From Lachnospiraceae bacterium (GTDB taxonomy: Bacteria; Bacillota; Clostridia; Lachnospirales; Lachnospiraceae), in the NCBI GenBank assembly GCA_910574885.1, contig CAJTDD010000034.1, forward strand, positions 1 to 46,714: a DNA stretch of 46,714 nt, read 5' to 3'. A model generated the notes under the pieces. The model was not told where the DNA came from. It was given only the letters and a program-made list of their open reading frames with translations, and ran no database searches. Positions 21,834 through 30,560 of the stretch are shown piece by piece. How positions within the stretch are numbered: position 1 is the first letter of the stretch; each line of letters starts with the position of its first letter. Position numbers and translations under genes: made by a program.

Positions 21834-22670
21834 TTACTTTACTGAACCTTCTGTCATACCGCCGGCAATATATTTCTGGATAAACATAAAGAATACTACC
21901 GATGGAATCACAACTAATGTAGAAGCCGCCATCATACTTCCCCAATCAAGTATTTCGGCTCCCTGTAAAGACCTAAGCGCTACGGAAACGGTCATTAGCT
22001 CCGTACTGTTTATCAATATCAAAGAATACAGGAATTCATTCCATGCATTTATAAAAGTATAAATGGCGGTCGCTACGATTCCAGGCGCTACCAGAGGCAG
22101 CACGATTCTTACAAATGAGACCATCTTATTAGCGCCGTCAACACGGGCTGCTTCCTCGATTCCGATGGGAACCGTCTTAAAAAAACCAATCAGCATCCAC
22201 ACTGCATAGGGTACGCTGAATGATAAATACACGATCACAAGGCCTACGCGTGTATTGGTTAACCCAAGCTTTGCCATAACCAGCGTATATGGGATTGCCA
22301 GCAGGATTGGAGGAAACATATAGGTAGTCACCAATGCACGTGACATAATATTTCCAAACTTGGGAAAGAATCTCACAATCCCATAAGCGGCCAATGATGA
22401 AATTGCAATCGCAATTAAGGTTGTAAAGAAGGCTATAATCAGACTGTTTGCAATATTTCGGGTAAATCCCAGTGTCTCAATCACATTTTTGAAATGATCT
22501 AACGTGAATTCTTTTGGAAAGATAGAGGTAGGATTAGACGTCAGATCCCCTGCGGATTTTACGGAACAGAGAAGTACCCAGATTAACGGAAACGCTGCTA
22601 CGACCGACAAAATGATTAGATATATATGGCATATGGCATTTCCTATTTTTCCCTTAATCTTTCCCGGCAT
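21834..22670 (-). CDS. Carbohydrate ABC transporter permease, MalG-like
   Basis: 278 residues, six predicted membrane spans. The EAA loop that docks the ATPase is at residues ~185-205 (EAARVDGANKMVSFVRIVLPL). Follows the other permease without gap (ATG within 1 base of its stop), so both are co-translated to form the heterodimeric channel. The operon has no ATPase gene; like many Gram-positive sugar importers it probably uses a shared MsmK/UgpC-type ATPase encoded elsewhere. Confidence 0.95.
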   Translation of the reverse strand: MPGKIKGKIGNAICHIYLIILSVVAAFPLIWVLLCSVKSAGDLTSNPTSIFPKEFTLDHFKNVIETLGFTRNIANSLIIAFFTTLIAIAISSLAAYGIVRFFPKFGNIMSRALVTTYMFPPILLAIPYTLVMAKLGLTNTRVGLVIVYLSFSVPYAVWMLIGFFKTVPIGIEEAARVDGANKMVSFVRIVLPLVAPGIVATAIYTFINAWNEFLYSLILINSTELMTVSVALRSLQGAEILDWGSMMAASTLVVIPSVVFFMFIQKYIAGGMTEGSVK

Positions 22671-23555
22671 CTACTTATCCTCCTTTTCCCATTTTCCTAT
22701 AATCTTAAAGTATATGAAGCATACAGTAAGAAGAAATGCTAACAACAGCACCGTGACTGCGGATGAGCGGCCAAGAAGCTTGGTTCCCCAGCCCATATTA
22801 TATGCATAGATAGGAACCGTTGTTGTCGCATTTGCCGGCCCGCCGCCGGTAATCAGGTAGATAATATCAAAGTTATTAAACACCCAGATTGTTCTTAAAA
22901 CAACCAGCAGGCCAACGACTACTTTGATATGCGGTACGGTAATATACATGAATTGCTGTAATTTACTGGCTCCGTCAATTTGCGCCGCCTCATATTGATC
23001 CTGCGGTATGGTCTGTAAAGCAGATAACACGTTTACCATAATCATCGGCGCTCCAAACCATATGTTGATAAAAATCAGCGTTCCGAACACAAGGCTGCTG
23101 TCACTCAAAAACTGCGGTAATTCCGAGGCAAACCCCATCTCATATAATAAATTTGGAAGGAATCCCGACACACCATTAAGAATCCACTTCCAGGACAATG
23201 CGATTACAATGGATGGGAACGCCCACGGTATAATCATCAGAATCCTATATACTCCCTTCAGGTGGTTCACCCGGTTTAATGCCAGTGCGGCCGTAAATCC
23301 CACGATGATCTGTCCAAGAAGAGAAGCAACTGTCCATAAGATAGACGTTAAAAATGCTTTAAAGAAATCCGGATCTGTCAATACTTTGATATAATTGTCA
23401 AATCCTATAAAGTCATAGGTCGCTTTTATCAGATGTTTGGTTGTTAAACTGTAATAAAGGCTTGAAAAAATCGGATAAACCAGAAGTGTTCCGACAACGA
23501 TCAAAGCCGGCAATACCAGCAGCCATCTGCCATAATCAATCTTTTTTGTTTTCAC
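22671..23555 (-). CDS. Carbohydrate ABC transporter permease, MalF/UgpA-like
   Basis: 294 residues, six membrane spans, with the EAA motif EAAQIDGASKLQQFMYITVP at ~residues 188-207. N-terminus MKTKKIDYGRWLLVLPALIV inserts the first span. First permease of the operon, 65 bases after the binding-protein gene, with GAAAGGTGG ribosome site. Partner of the next permease; together with the lipoprotein receptor imports a sugar or sialic-acid derivative. Confidence 0.95.
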   Translation of the reverse strand: MKTKKIDYGRWLLVLPALIVVGTLLVYPIFSSLYYSLTTKHLIKATYDFIGFDNYIKVLTDPDFFKAFLTSILWTVASLLGQIIVGFTAALALNRVNHLKGVYRILMIIPWAFPSIVIALSWKWILNGVSGFLPNLLYEMGFASELPQFLSDSSLVFGTLIFINIWFGAPMIMVNVLSALQTIPQDQYEAAQIDGASKLQQFMYITVPHIKVVVGLLVVLRTIWVFNNFDIIYLITGGGPANATTTVPIYAYNMGWGTKLLGRSSAVTVLLLAFLLTVCFIYFKIIGKWEKEDK

Positions 23556-23620
23556 TTGCGACTTCCACCTTTCTCAAAAAGGGTGCCCCGTCAGAACGAT
23601 ATGCGGGGCAACTCCAAACA

Positions 23621-24949
23621 CTACTGAACGGATTCAAATACCTCGTTCATTTTTTCTTCGGCTGCTTTAGCTGCTTTTTCTACATCCGTACCATTGGTGA
23701 TGATATCCTGGAACATTTCTTCTATAATGCTCTGGGATGTCAGTAAGCCTGCCTCTACACTGGGGCCATGTTCAAATCCGATTGCAGTTGAAAGTCCTAC
23801 GGCTTCTGAGATGACCTGTTCTGCATTCGCAAATTTCTGTACAGTTTCATTGGACTGATATTTTTCTGTATCAGAAATACCGGTAATAGAGGGAAGCATG
23901 CCAACAGGTGTTGCTGCCAGAAACTCTGTATAGGTATCATCTTCATACAGAGTTTCAATAAATGCTTTACAGATTTCCGGATGTTTGGATTTTGACCAGA
24001 CAACCATAGGAATGTTGGATGTCTCGGCGCCATAAACCGGATCGTCTTTATTGAGCCTTGGAAGCGGCGCACAATCAATACTGTCTACCAGATCCGGTGA
24101 GTTCGTCTCTACTCCAGAGATATGGAAACCGCTGTTAAAGTCAAAGGCTGTCTTTCCCTGATAGAACAGATTCGCCTGATCAAGTACGGCATAATTTACA
24201 GAATCTTTTGGGGAACAGTTCTCGTAAATATCCAGCCAGTATTTAATACCCTCAATGGCAATATCACTTGTCAGATTTGCTTTGAGGTCGTCCGTCAGCA
24301 GACTTTCACCGCCGCTTCTCACATAGAAGTTAAGGAAACGGGTTGCCATCAGATCACCGGAGCCGCACGGGAAGGAACATCCAAATACGTCGTCCTTTGT
24401 CAGTGCTTTTGCTGCTGCTGCAAATTCTTCCCATGTGGCCGGTACTTCCAGATTCGCCTGCTCAAGCAGGTCGGTTCGATACCACATGACCTGTGCATGG
24501 GAATATAAGGGCAACGAATAGCATTCTCCGTCCCGTTCACCTTCAGACAACGCTGCTTCTGCGAAACGGTCTCTTCCGATATTGTCAATCACATCGTCAA
24601 CCGATACGACTGCCTCTGCGTCCATCATTTCGACAACGTGTCCGGGTAACGCCGTACTCATATCCGGAACATTTCCTGATGCAAGGCCGGTCGTCCATTT
24701 CGTGTAGAAGTCTCCCCAGGAAAAGGTTTCAATCGTAATTTTAACTCCCGGGTTGTCTTCCATGAACTTATCCGCCGCTTTCTGGATTACATCCATTCGG
24801 GCTCCTTGTGTAAAGGAATGCCAGAATGTAATCTCTCCTTTTAGTTCTCCGTCTGAGCTTTTTTTGCTGCCGGAATCTTTTCCGCAGCCTGCGGCCATAG
24901 ATACAACCATAAGTACTGTTAACAAAACACTCAACATTTTCTTTTTCAT
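23621..24949 (-). CDS. Extracellular carbohydrate-binding lipoprotein (solute-binding family 1)
   Basis: 442 residues. Signal peptide ending in lipobox AAGC (Cys22), Ser/Lys linker, then the bilobal receptor: ITFWHSFTQGARMDVIQKAA at ~40-60, WYRTDLLEQANLEVPATWEE (~155-175). Captures the substrate outside and delivers it to the two permeases downstream. First gene of the minus-strand operon; strong AAGGAGG at 24955-24962. Promoter TTGAGA/TATACA at 25019-25046 with a dyad just upstream. Relatives include the SAT2-type receptor for 2,7-anhydro-Neu5Ac, but ligand-specific residues cannot be judged by eye. Confidence 0.95.
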   Translation of the reverse strand: MKKKMLSVLLTVLMVVSMAAGCGKDSGSKKSSDGELKGEITFWHSFTQGARMDVIQKAADKFMEDNPGVKITIETFSWGDFYTKWTTGLASGNVPDMSTALPGHVVEMMDAEAVVSVDDVIDNIGRDRFAEAALSEGERDGECYSLPLYSHAQVMWYRTDLLEQANLEVPATWEEFAAAAKALTKDDVFGCSFPCGSGDLMATRFLNFYVRSGGESLLTDDLKANLTSDIAIEGIKYWLDIYENCSPKDSVNYAVLDQANLFYQGKTAFDFNSGFHISGVETNSPDLVDSIDCAPLPRLNKDDPVYGAETSNIPMVVWSKSKHPEICKAFIETLYEDDTYTEFLAATPVGMLPSITGISDTEKYQSNETVQKFANAEQVISEAVGLSTAIGFEHGPSVEAGLLTSQSIIEEMFQDIITNGTDVEKAAKAAEEKMNEVFESVQ

Positions 24950-25018
24950 ATAGTTACCTCCTTTTTTACAATTTTTTGTTGTTTTTGCTTTGTTGGAATA
25001 GATTTTACGATTTTTTTT

Positions 25019-25063
25019 TGTATAATTCTACAGTTAAGAATCTCAATAATAGCATAATATGCT
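25019..25063 (-). promoter_or_regulatory. Sugar-operon promoter with activator-like dyad
   Basis: On the minus strand: -35 TTGAGA (25041-25046), 16 bases, -10 TATACA (25019-25024). Directly upstream lies the dyad AGCATA-T-TATGCT (25051-25063), 4 bases from the -35, the usual place for an AraC-type activator. The longer sequence CATATTATGCTATT recurs before the YhcH-family gene. Confidence 0.7.
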
Positions 25064-25110
25064 TGTAGTTTGAATCTTTTATCTCGCTTTGCTTTATCTC
25101 TTTAAATAGG

Positions 25111-25152
25111 AAAAAACAAAGGCGCAGCCCGCCAAATACGGACATACGCCTT
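25111..25152 (-). terminator. Terminator of the araC-type gene
   Basis: On the minus strand AAGGCG (25147-25152) pairs with CGCCTT (25119-25124), followed by TGTTTTTTCC. Lies 60 bases after the regulator's stop. Confidence 0.7.
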
Positions 25153-25210
25153 CCTTGCTTTTTCTAAAATATTAACAAAACTCTTATTTATAGTACAATA
25201 CATTCAAAAT

Positions 25211-26077
25211 TCATTCTTTGGCCGCTTTCCGATATTGGTTAGGCGTATACCCGAATGCTGACTTAAATTCTCTGATAAAATAGTTCGGGTCCTCATACCC
25301 AACCGCATAAGCGATTTCACTGACGGTCTCGTTACACACCAGTAATCTTCTTGCCGCAGTTGTCAATTTAAGCTCCTTAATATATGCCATCGGTGATTTC
25401 CCAACCTGTTCCTTAAACAGGCAGCTGAATCTCTGCTTGCTCAGTTCAGCCATATCGGCCATGATCTGTGGGGTATATTTTTCTGACGGATGCAGAATGA
25501 CATAATCCATCACAACCTGAATCCGGGGATCTACTTTATTGCTGACCTTCCGTATCCGCCGTCTGATCTTCTCAAGCGTATAGTTATCATCCGTAATCTG
25601 GTGATGTTCCTTACTACTATCGTTTGTACTCATTTTGGAGATGAGAGTGCCGATCAGAATTTCGAGATAGCCTCTTACAAAATACATTTTTGCGGGGCTG
25701 TCTTCCTTTACCCAGTGATAGATCTGCTGAAAATAGGTCTTGGCCTCTTTGTATTCCGTTACTTTCTGAATCCCGTAGTAATCCGAGAGAAAATCCCCGC
25801 CCTCAAAATAAACAGATGTTGTAAAGCGAATACTGGTAAAGGAAAAGTTGTCTTCCAGCACATAGCAGGACAATTTGCTCCCCATTGGGATATAAACAAC
25901 CTGATCTTTATGTACAATTACTTCCTCATCATCTATAAAAAATGTTCCCACTCCCGATTCTATATAACGAAGCATATTATAGGGAATCCTGCTCTCGGGG
26001 AAGACCCAGTTCCTTCCAAATGAATATGTGTCAATATACAGAAAATTAAACCTTACATTATCAACAACACTGCTCAT
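25211..26077 (-). CDS. AraC-family transcriptional regulator of the sugar operon
   Basis: 288 residues. N-terminal cupin-like sensor (residues ~5-150, with VGTFFIDDEEVIVHKDQVVY), C-terminal pair of helix-turn-helix motifs (~190-285): MADMAELSKQRFSCLFKEQV and EIAYAVGYEDPNYFIREFKS. Probably activates the adjacent transporter operon and the divergent YhcH-family gene when the sugar is present. Faces the same direction as the operon but has its own terminator, so it is a separate unit. AGGAGGCAAAGG ribosome site on the minus strand. Confidence 0.95.
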   Translation of the reverse strand: MSSVVDNVRFNFLYIDTYSFGRNWVFPESRIPYNMLRYIESGVGTFFIDDEEVIVHKDQVVYIPMGSKLSCYVLEDNFSFTSIRFTTSVYFEGGDFLSDYYGIQKVTEYKEAKTYFQQIYHWVKEDSPAKMYFVRGYLEILIGTLISKMSTNDSSKEHHQITDDNYTLEKIRRRIRKVSNKVDPRIQVVMDYVILHPSEKYTPQIMADMAELSKQRFSCLFKEQVGKSPMAYIKELKLTTAARRLLVCNETVSEIAYAVGYEDPNYFIREFKSAFGYTPNQYRKAAKE

Positions 26078-26152
26078 TCCTTTGCCTCCTCACATCTGCA
26101 CAGCAACAGTTCCTTGCCAATATTATACTCTATGATTTTCTTGCATTTCAAT

Positions 26153-26212
26153 CATATTATGCTATTTTTAGGGCTTGCACACATTTTTTTTAAAACTTAT
26201 GTGTCTTATAAT
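26153..26212 (+). promoter_or_regulatory. Promoter region of the yhcH-type gene with shared regulon motif
   Basis: CATATTATGCTATT at 26153-26166 equals the minus-strand sequence at the sugar operon promoter. TATAAT lies at 26207-26212, with only a T-rich sequence at the -35 place, consistent with dependence on an activator. Confidence 0.6.
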
Positions 26213-26255
26213 GAAGGCAAAATATATTGGTTCATGGCTATAAAAGGAGGTTCTT

Positions 26256-26717
26256 ATGATTTTTGATTCTTTAAAAAACAAAGATAATTATGAATATTTT
26301 CCAGCTCTGTACCGGGCGCTGAACTATCTTGACAGTCTGCCGGGCTGGGAGCTGCCGGCCCCCAATGTTGTTCTTGATGAAGACCGGCTGTTCTGCAATC
26401 TTGTTACCTTTACTACAAAACCCGAAGAACAGTGTCTCTATGAAGCGCATCGTAATTATATTGATGTGCATTTTATTGTCAGTGGCGTAGAGCGGATTGC
26501 GACGGCGGATATCTGCTCATTGACCACTTCTAATCCCTATGCGCCGGAGAAGGATATTGAATTTCTGACGGGCAGTGCGGACGGGTATTATGAACTGAAA
26601 CCCGGCCAGTTTATGGTCTGCTTTCCCAGCGATGCGCATAAGGTCGCAATGATGAAAGGCAGGCCGGAAGATGTGAGAAAGATAGTTTTTAAGATTAAAA
26701 TGGGGGATATTTGCTAG
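26256..26717 (+). CDS. YhcH/YjgK/YiaL-family protein (DUF386), possible sialic-acid-linked sugar anomerase
   Basis: 153 residues, ATG 8 bases after AAAGGAGG. Cupin-like fold with EAHRNYIDVHFIVSGVERI (residues ~66-84) and FMVCFPSDAHKVAMM (~128-142), including metal-binding His and Glu. The family is linked to sialic-acid use (YhcH) and to beta-galactosidase (EbgC). Divergent from the AraC regulator and sharing its motif with the ABC operon, so it is part of the same regulon. A role in anomer interconversion or processing of the imported sugar is likely. Confidence 0.9.
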   Translation: MIFDSLKNKDNYEYFPALYRALNYLDSLPGWELPAPNVVLDEDRLFCNLVTFTTKPEEQCLYEAHRNYIDVHFIVSGVERIATADICSLTTSNPYAPEKDIEFLTGSADGYYELKPGQFMVCFPSDAHKVAMMKGRPEDVRKIVFKIKMGDIC

Positions 26718-26778
26718 AAGTATATGTTTTTATTCCCAATAATTATTAAGACATATTGAATAATGTTAGAATATTTTG

Positions 26779-26807
26779 TTGATAATTGGGCTAATTATTG
26801 GTACTAT
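26779..26807 (+). promoter_or_regulatory. Promoter of the methyltransferase/helicase operon
   Basis: TTGATA (26779-26784), 17 bases, TACTAT (26802-26807). AATTATTGG (26793-26801) in the spacer is the perfect inverse of CCAATAATT (26736-26744), so a regulator could bridge the two arms, 57 bases apart. Confidence 0.65.
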
Positions 26808-26856
26808 GAAAAAGAAAAACAAAAGAATCTAACCATCCTAAGGAGTGCCAGGCAAA

Positions 26857-27453
26857 ATGTTTGATTACGAAAAAAATATTGAATACTATAATATAAATGC
26901 AGAAAAATTTGCTGAACGGACGGTTTCCGTTGATTTTGAAGCCACGCAGACCCGTTTCCTGAATAAATTGTCTCCTGGCGCCCTGATTCTTGATTTTGGA
27001 TGCGGCTCTGGAAGAGACACAAAGTATTTCCTTACAAATGGCTACCGTGTAGAAGCGACGGACGGTTCGTCAGAATTATGCAGGATGGCAAGCGAATACA
27101 CAGGAATCAGAGTGCGGCAGCAGTTATTTCAGGATTTGGAAGAGATAGAGAAATACGACGGAATCTGGGCATGTTCCTCGATTCTCCATGTGCCATCCAA
27201 TGAACTTTTGGATGTTCTGCGAAAAATGGTAGCTGCCTTGAAAGACAATGGAATCATCTATACGTCTTTCAAATACGGAACCTATGAAGGAATCAGAAAT
27301 GGAAGATACTTTACGGATATGACGGAAGATACATTTACAGACCTACAAAAGAAAGTGGAGCATTTAGGGACAGAAGAACGGTGGATTACCTCTGATGTGC
27401 GGCCAGGACGAGGTGAAGAAAAATGGTTCAATTTAATTCTGCGGAAGAAATAA
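26857..27453 (+). CDS. Class I SAM-dependent methyltransferase, coupled to a helicase
   Basis: 198 residues from the ATG at 26857 (AAGGAG 11 bases upstream; a GTG at 26845 overlaps the ribosome site). SAM-binding motif I ILDFGCGSGRDTKYF at ~46, acidic end of strand 2 (ATDGSSE), IWACSSILHVP motif IV-like region. It resembles small-molecule or TehB-type enzymes and lacks the (D/N/S)PP(Y/F) motif of DNA adenine methylases. Its end overlaps the next gene by 31 bases, so the products are made in concert. The substrate cannot be told; pairing with a nucleic-acid enzyme is notable. Confidence 0.9.
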   Translation: MFDYEKNIEYYNINAEKFAERTVSVDFEATQTRFLNKLSPGALILDFGCGSGRDTKYFLTNGYRVEATDGSSELCRMASEYTGIRVRQQLFQDLEEIEKYDGIWACSSILHVPSNELLDVLRKMVAALKDNGIIYTSFKYGTYEGIRNGRYFTDMTEDTFTDLQKKVEHLGTEERWITSDVRPGRGEEKWFNLILRKK

Positions 27454-29960
27454 TTCTTCCGGAGGAGTATACAAATAAAGTACAGATGAATACGAATAAG
27501 TATGCGGATAGAATAGAAGTGGAAGATGTTATAATCGAATCAACGGATGTGATGACCGGAGACCGAAACCAGAGGCGTTTTTTATACTATCAGCTAAAGA
27601 TGAGTATGATAAAGGCAGAAAGAATCGACATTATCGTGTCTTTTCTCATGGAATCCGGTGTCCGTATGATTTTAAAAGACCTCAGATCCGCTTTGGACAG
27701 AAACGTTCCGATACGAATCTTAACCGGGAATTATCTGGGAATAACGCAGCCATCAGCATTATACCTGATAAAAAAAGAACTGGGAGAGGGAATTGACCTG
27801 CGGTTTTATAACGAGAAGGAACGTTCCTTTCATCCCAAAGCTTACATTTTCCATTACAAAACTAACGGTGAGATTTATATCGGATCATCGAATATCTCAA
27901 AGAGTGCAATGACATCGGGAATCGAATGGAATTACAGGTTCCGCAGCAGTGGGGATGCGAAGAGTTTTCAGACATTCTATGATACCTTTGAAGATCTGTT
28001 TTTCAACCATTCCATTGTGATTGATGACGAAGAGCTGCGCCGTTATTCAAAAAACTGGCATAAACCAGCGGTATCCAGAGATTTGGAAAAATATGACAGA
28101 GACGGCGAGGATACGAATGTTGAAGCGCTGTTTCAGCCAAGAGGCGCCCAGATAGAAGCGCTCTACGCTTTGGAGGACAGCCGGGCGGAGGGCGCAGTGA
28201 AAGGGTTGGTTCAGGCGGCTACGGGAGTAGGGAAAACGTATCTGGCGGCTTTTGATTCTGCGAAATATAAAAGAGTGCTTTTTGTGGCTCACAGGGAAGA
28301 AATTCTGAAACAGGCCGCAGTCTCTTTCCGAAATGTGCGTCATTCGGATGATTATGGTTTCTTCTATGGAAAACAAAAAGATACGGATAAGTCTGTGATT
28401 TTTGCCTCGGTTGCCACATTAGGAAGAGAGGAATATCTGACCGCAGATTATTTTCCTGCGGATTATTTTAATTATCTTGTTATTGATGAATTTCACCATG
28501 CAGTCAATACGCAGTATAGACGGATTGTAAATTATTTTACTCCTCAATTTATGCTTGGCCTTACTGCTACGCCGGAGCGGATGGACGGGAAGAGCATTTA
28601 TGAAATCTGTGATTATAATGTGCCGTATGAAATATCTCTGAAAGAAGCAATTAACAAAGGAATGCTGGTTCCTTTTCATTATTATGGAATCTATGATGAG
28701 ACGGATTACTCAGGGCTGCGCCTGGTGAAAGGACGCTATGATGAGAGAGAGCTGACAGATATCTATAAGGGAAATAGACGGCGGTATGATTTGATTTATA
28801 AATATTATATGAAATACCGTTCCTGCCGGGCGTTGGGGTTCTGCTGTTCCAGACAGCACGCAGAAGAAATGGCAAAGGAATTCTGTAAGAGAGGGATCGC
28901 ATCGGTGGCCGTGTATAGCGAGGCGGAAGGGGAATTTTCAGAGCAGCGTGACAAGGCAGTCGAGCAGTTGATAAAGCAGGAGATCAGGGTTATTTTTTCT
29001 GTGGATATGTTTAACGAAGGATTGGATATTGCATCGCTTGATATGGTTATGTTTCTTAGGCCAACGGAATCACCGATTGTATTTCTGCAGCAGTTGGGAC
29101 GTGGATTGCGTACATATAGGGGTAAAGAGTACTTGAATGTTCTTGACTTTATCGGGAATTATGAAAAGGCAGGGAAGGCGCCGCTTCTGTTAGGGGGAGG
29201 GACATCCTTTGATGTGGGAAAGGTTTATGATTATAACGATATAGAGTACCCGGATGATTGTCTGGTGGATTTTGATATGAGGCTGATAGATTTGTTTCGG
29301 GAACTGGACCGGAAGTCATTGTCCATAAAGGAGAGGGTGCGGCAGGAATTTGACAGGGTAAAGGAACTCCTGGATGGGAGGGTGCCTTCCAGAATGGAAC
29401 TATTTACTCATATGGAAGATGATATTTATCAGTATTGTATGAAGCATGCAAAGGAAAACCCCTTTCGGAGATATCTGGATTTCCTATATGATTTGCAGGA
29501 GCTTTCCCAGGAGGAAGAGCGTCTGTATGCCGGGATTGGGCGGGAATTTCTCTCTGTCATAGAGACAACAGATATGCAGAAGGTGTATAAAATGCCGATT
29601 CTATACAGCTTTTATAATCATGGGGATATACGGTTGGAAGTGAAGGATGAAGATGTGCTGGAAAGTTGGAAGAGGTTCTTTGATACAGGAACAAACTGGA
29701 AGGACTTTGCGGCGGACATCACCATCGAAGATTATAAGAAAATGACGGACAAACAGCATCTCAGTAAGGCAAAATCTATGCCGATACGGTTTCTGAAATC
29801 CTCCGGGAAGGGATTTTTTATTGATAAAGAGGGGTATGCGATTGCTGTCCGGGAGGATTTGAAGGAGTGTGTTGGAAATACGGCGTTTCAATTTCATATG
29901 AAAGATATTCTGGAGTATAGGACGATGGAATATTATCGAAGGAGATATGTGCAAATGTAA
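27423..29960 (+). CDS. Phospholipase-D-like nuclease domain fused to a DEAD/DEAH-box (SF2) helicase
   Basis: 845 residues. N-terminal PLD-like domain: HPKAYIFHY (~138) and GSSNISKSAM (~158), the HxK...GSxN signature of one PLD motif. SF2 helicase core: Walker A QAATGVGKTYLAA (~263), DEFHHA (~354), GLTATPERMDG (~377), helicase C domain with RAIGF-like ARG region and QQLGRGLRTY (~556). The C-terminal ~250 residues are of unknown type. ATG lies inside the methyltransferase gene; GAAGAAA gives a weak ribosome site, so translation probably depends on coupling. Related PLD-helicases occur in predicted anti-phage and restriction-like loci. No specificity subunit is seen. Confidence 0.92.
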   Translation: MVQFNSAEEIILPEEYTNKVQMNTNKYADRIEVEDVIIESTDVMTGDRNQRRFLYYQLKMSMIKAERIDIIVSFLMESGVRMILKDLRSALDRNVPIRILTGNYLGITQPSALYLIKKELGEGIDLRFYNEKERSFHPKAYIFHYKTNGEIYIGSSNISKSAMTSGIEWNYRFRSSGDAKSFQTFYDTFEDLFFNHSIVIDDEELRRYSKNWHKPAVSRDLEKYDRDGEDTNVEALFQPRGAQIEALYALEDSRAEGAVKGLVQAATGVGKTYLAAFDSAKYKRVLFVAHREEILKQAAVSFRNVRHSDDYGFFYGKQKDTDKSVIFASVATLGREEYLTADYFPADYFNYLVIDEFHHAVNTQYRRIVNYFTPQFMLGLTATPERMDGKSIYEICDYNVPYEISLKEAINKGMLVPFHYYGIYDETDYSGLRLVKGRYDERELTDIYKGNRRRYDLIYKYYMKYRSCRALGFCCSRQHAEEMAKEFCKRGIASVAVYSEAEGEFSEQRDKAVEQLIKQEIRVIFSVDMFNEGLDIASLDMVMFLRPTESPIVFLQQLGRGLRTYRGKEYLNVLDFIGNYEKAGKAPLLLGGGTSFDVGKVYDYNDIEYPDDCLVDFDMRLIDLFRELDRKSLSIKERVRQEFDRVKELLDGRVPSRMELFTHMEDDIYQYCMKHAKENPFRRYLDFLYDLQELSQEEERLYAGIGREFLSVIETTDMQKVYKMPILYSFYNHGDIRLEVKDEDVLESWKRFFDTGTNWKDFAADITIEDYKKMTDKQHLSKAKSMPIRFLKSSGKGFFIDKEGYAIAVREDLKECVGNTAFQFHMKDILEYRTMEYYRRRYVQM

Positions 29961-29996
29961 CACCGAAGGTACACAATTTCTGATTTTGAACAATTA

Positions 29997-30482
29997 TCAG
30001 AATGTCAGCCGCATCTGATTCCACGATACATTTCCATGTGTCGATGTGGCTGAAACGCCTTCGTTTTGAAACCCGAACTTTGAATAGAACGGAATTAAGT
30101 TGTCTTTGCAGGTAAGAACGACGCCTTTTCTCCCATGGGCTTTTGCATTGTCAATCGCACACCGGATCAATTGACCGGCATAGCCCCGGTTGCGATAAGA
30201 AGGAAGCGTATTCACACCAAATATCATTTGCCAGGAGCCGCGTTCATCGTGCATACTGGCTTTTTCATACATTTCATCAGTCAAATCCGGCTCGTCGGTA
30301 ATAAATCCGTCAACAAAGGAGATTAACTTATCACCGTCGAACATCAGCCAAAAGTGATTCCCATAGTATTGGATTCGTTCGGAAAATTCCTCTCTTGTAG
30401 CTGCTTCGGAGGCAGGAAAACAAGCAGCCTCCACAGCGGTTATTTCTTGTAAGTCATTGATAGTCGCAGTTCTTATTAACAT
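29997..30482 (-). CDS. GNAT-family N-acetyltransferase
   Basis: 161 residues from the ATG at 30482, 9 bases after AAGGAG; the longer frame to 30524 has no such site. N-terminus MLIRTATINDLQEITAVEAA, acetyl-CoA-binding loop RNRGYAGQLIRCAIDNAKAHG (shortened: Q/RxxGxA-type motif at ~95-105), and a YSKFGFQNEG end strand. Transfers an acetyl group from acetyl-CoA to an amine, substrate unknown. Convergent with the helicase operon, 36 bases apart. Confidence 0.92.
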   Translation of the reverse strand: MLIRTATINDLQEITAVEAACFPASEAATREEFSERIQYYGNHFWLMFDGDKLISFVDGFITDEPDLTDEMYEKASMHDERGSWQMIFGVNTLPSYRNRGYAGQLIRCAIDNAKAHGRKGVVLTCKDNLIPFYSKFGFQNEGVSATSTHGNVSWNQMRLTF

Positions 30483-30560
30483 ATCCTTGTACTCCTTTTT
30501 GGGAGTCGTTACATTATCAGACAAAGTCCGTCCATTAAGATAAACTCATCCGGGCATCCC

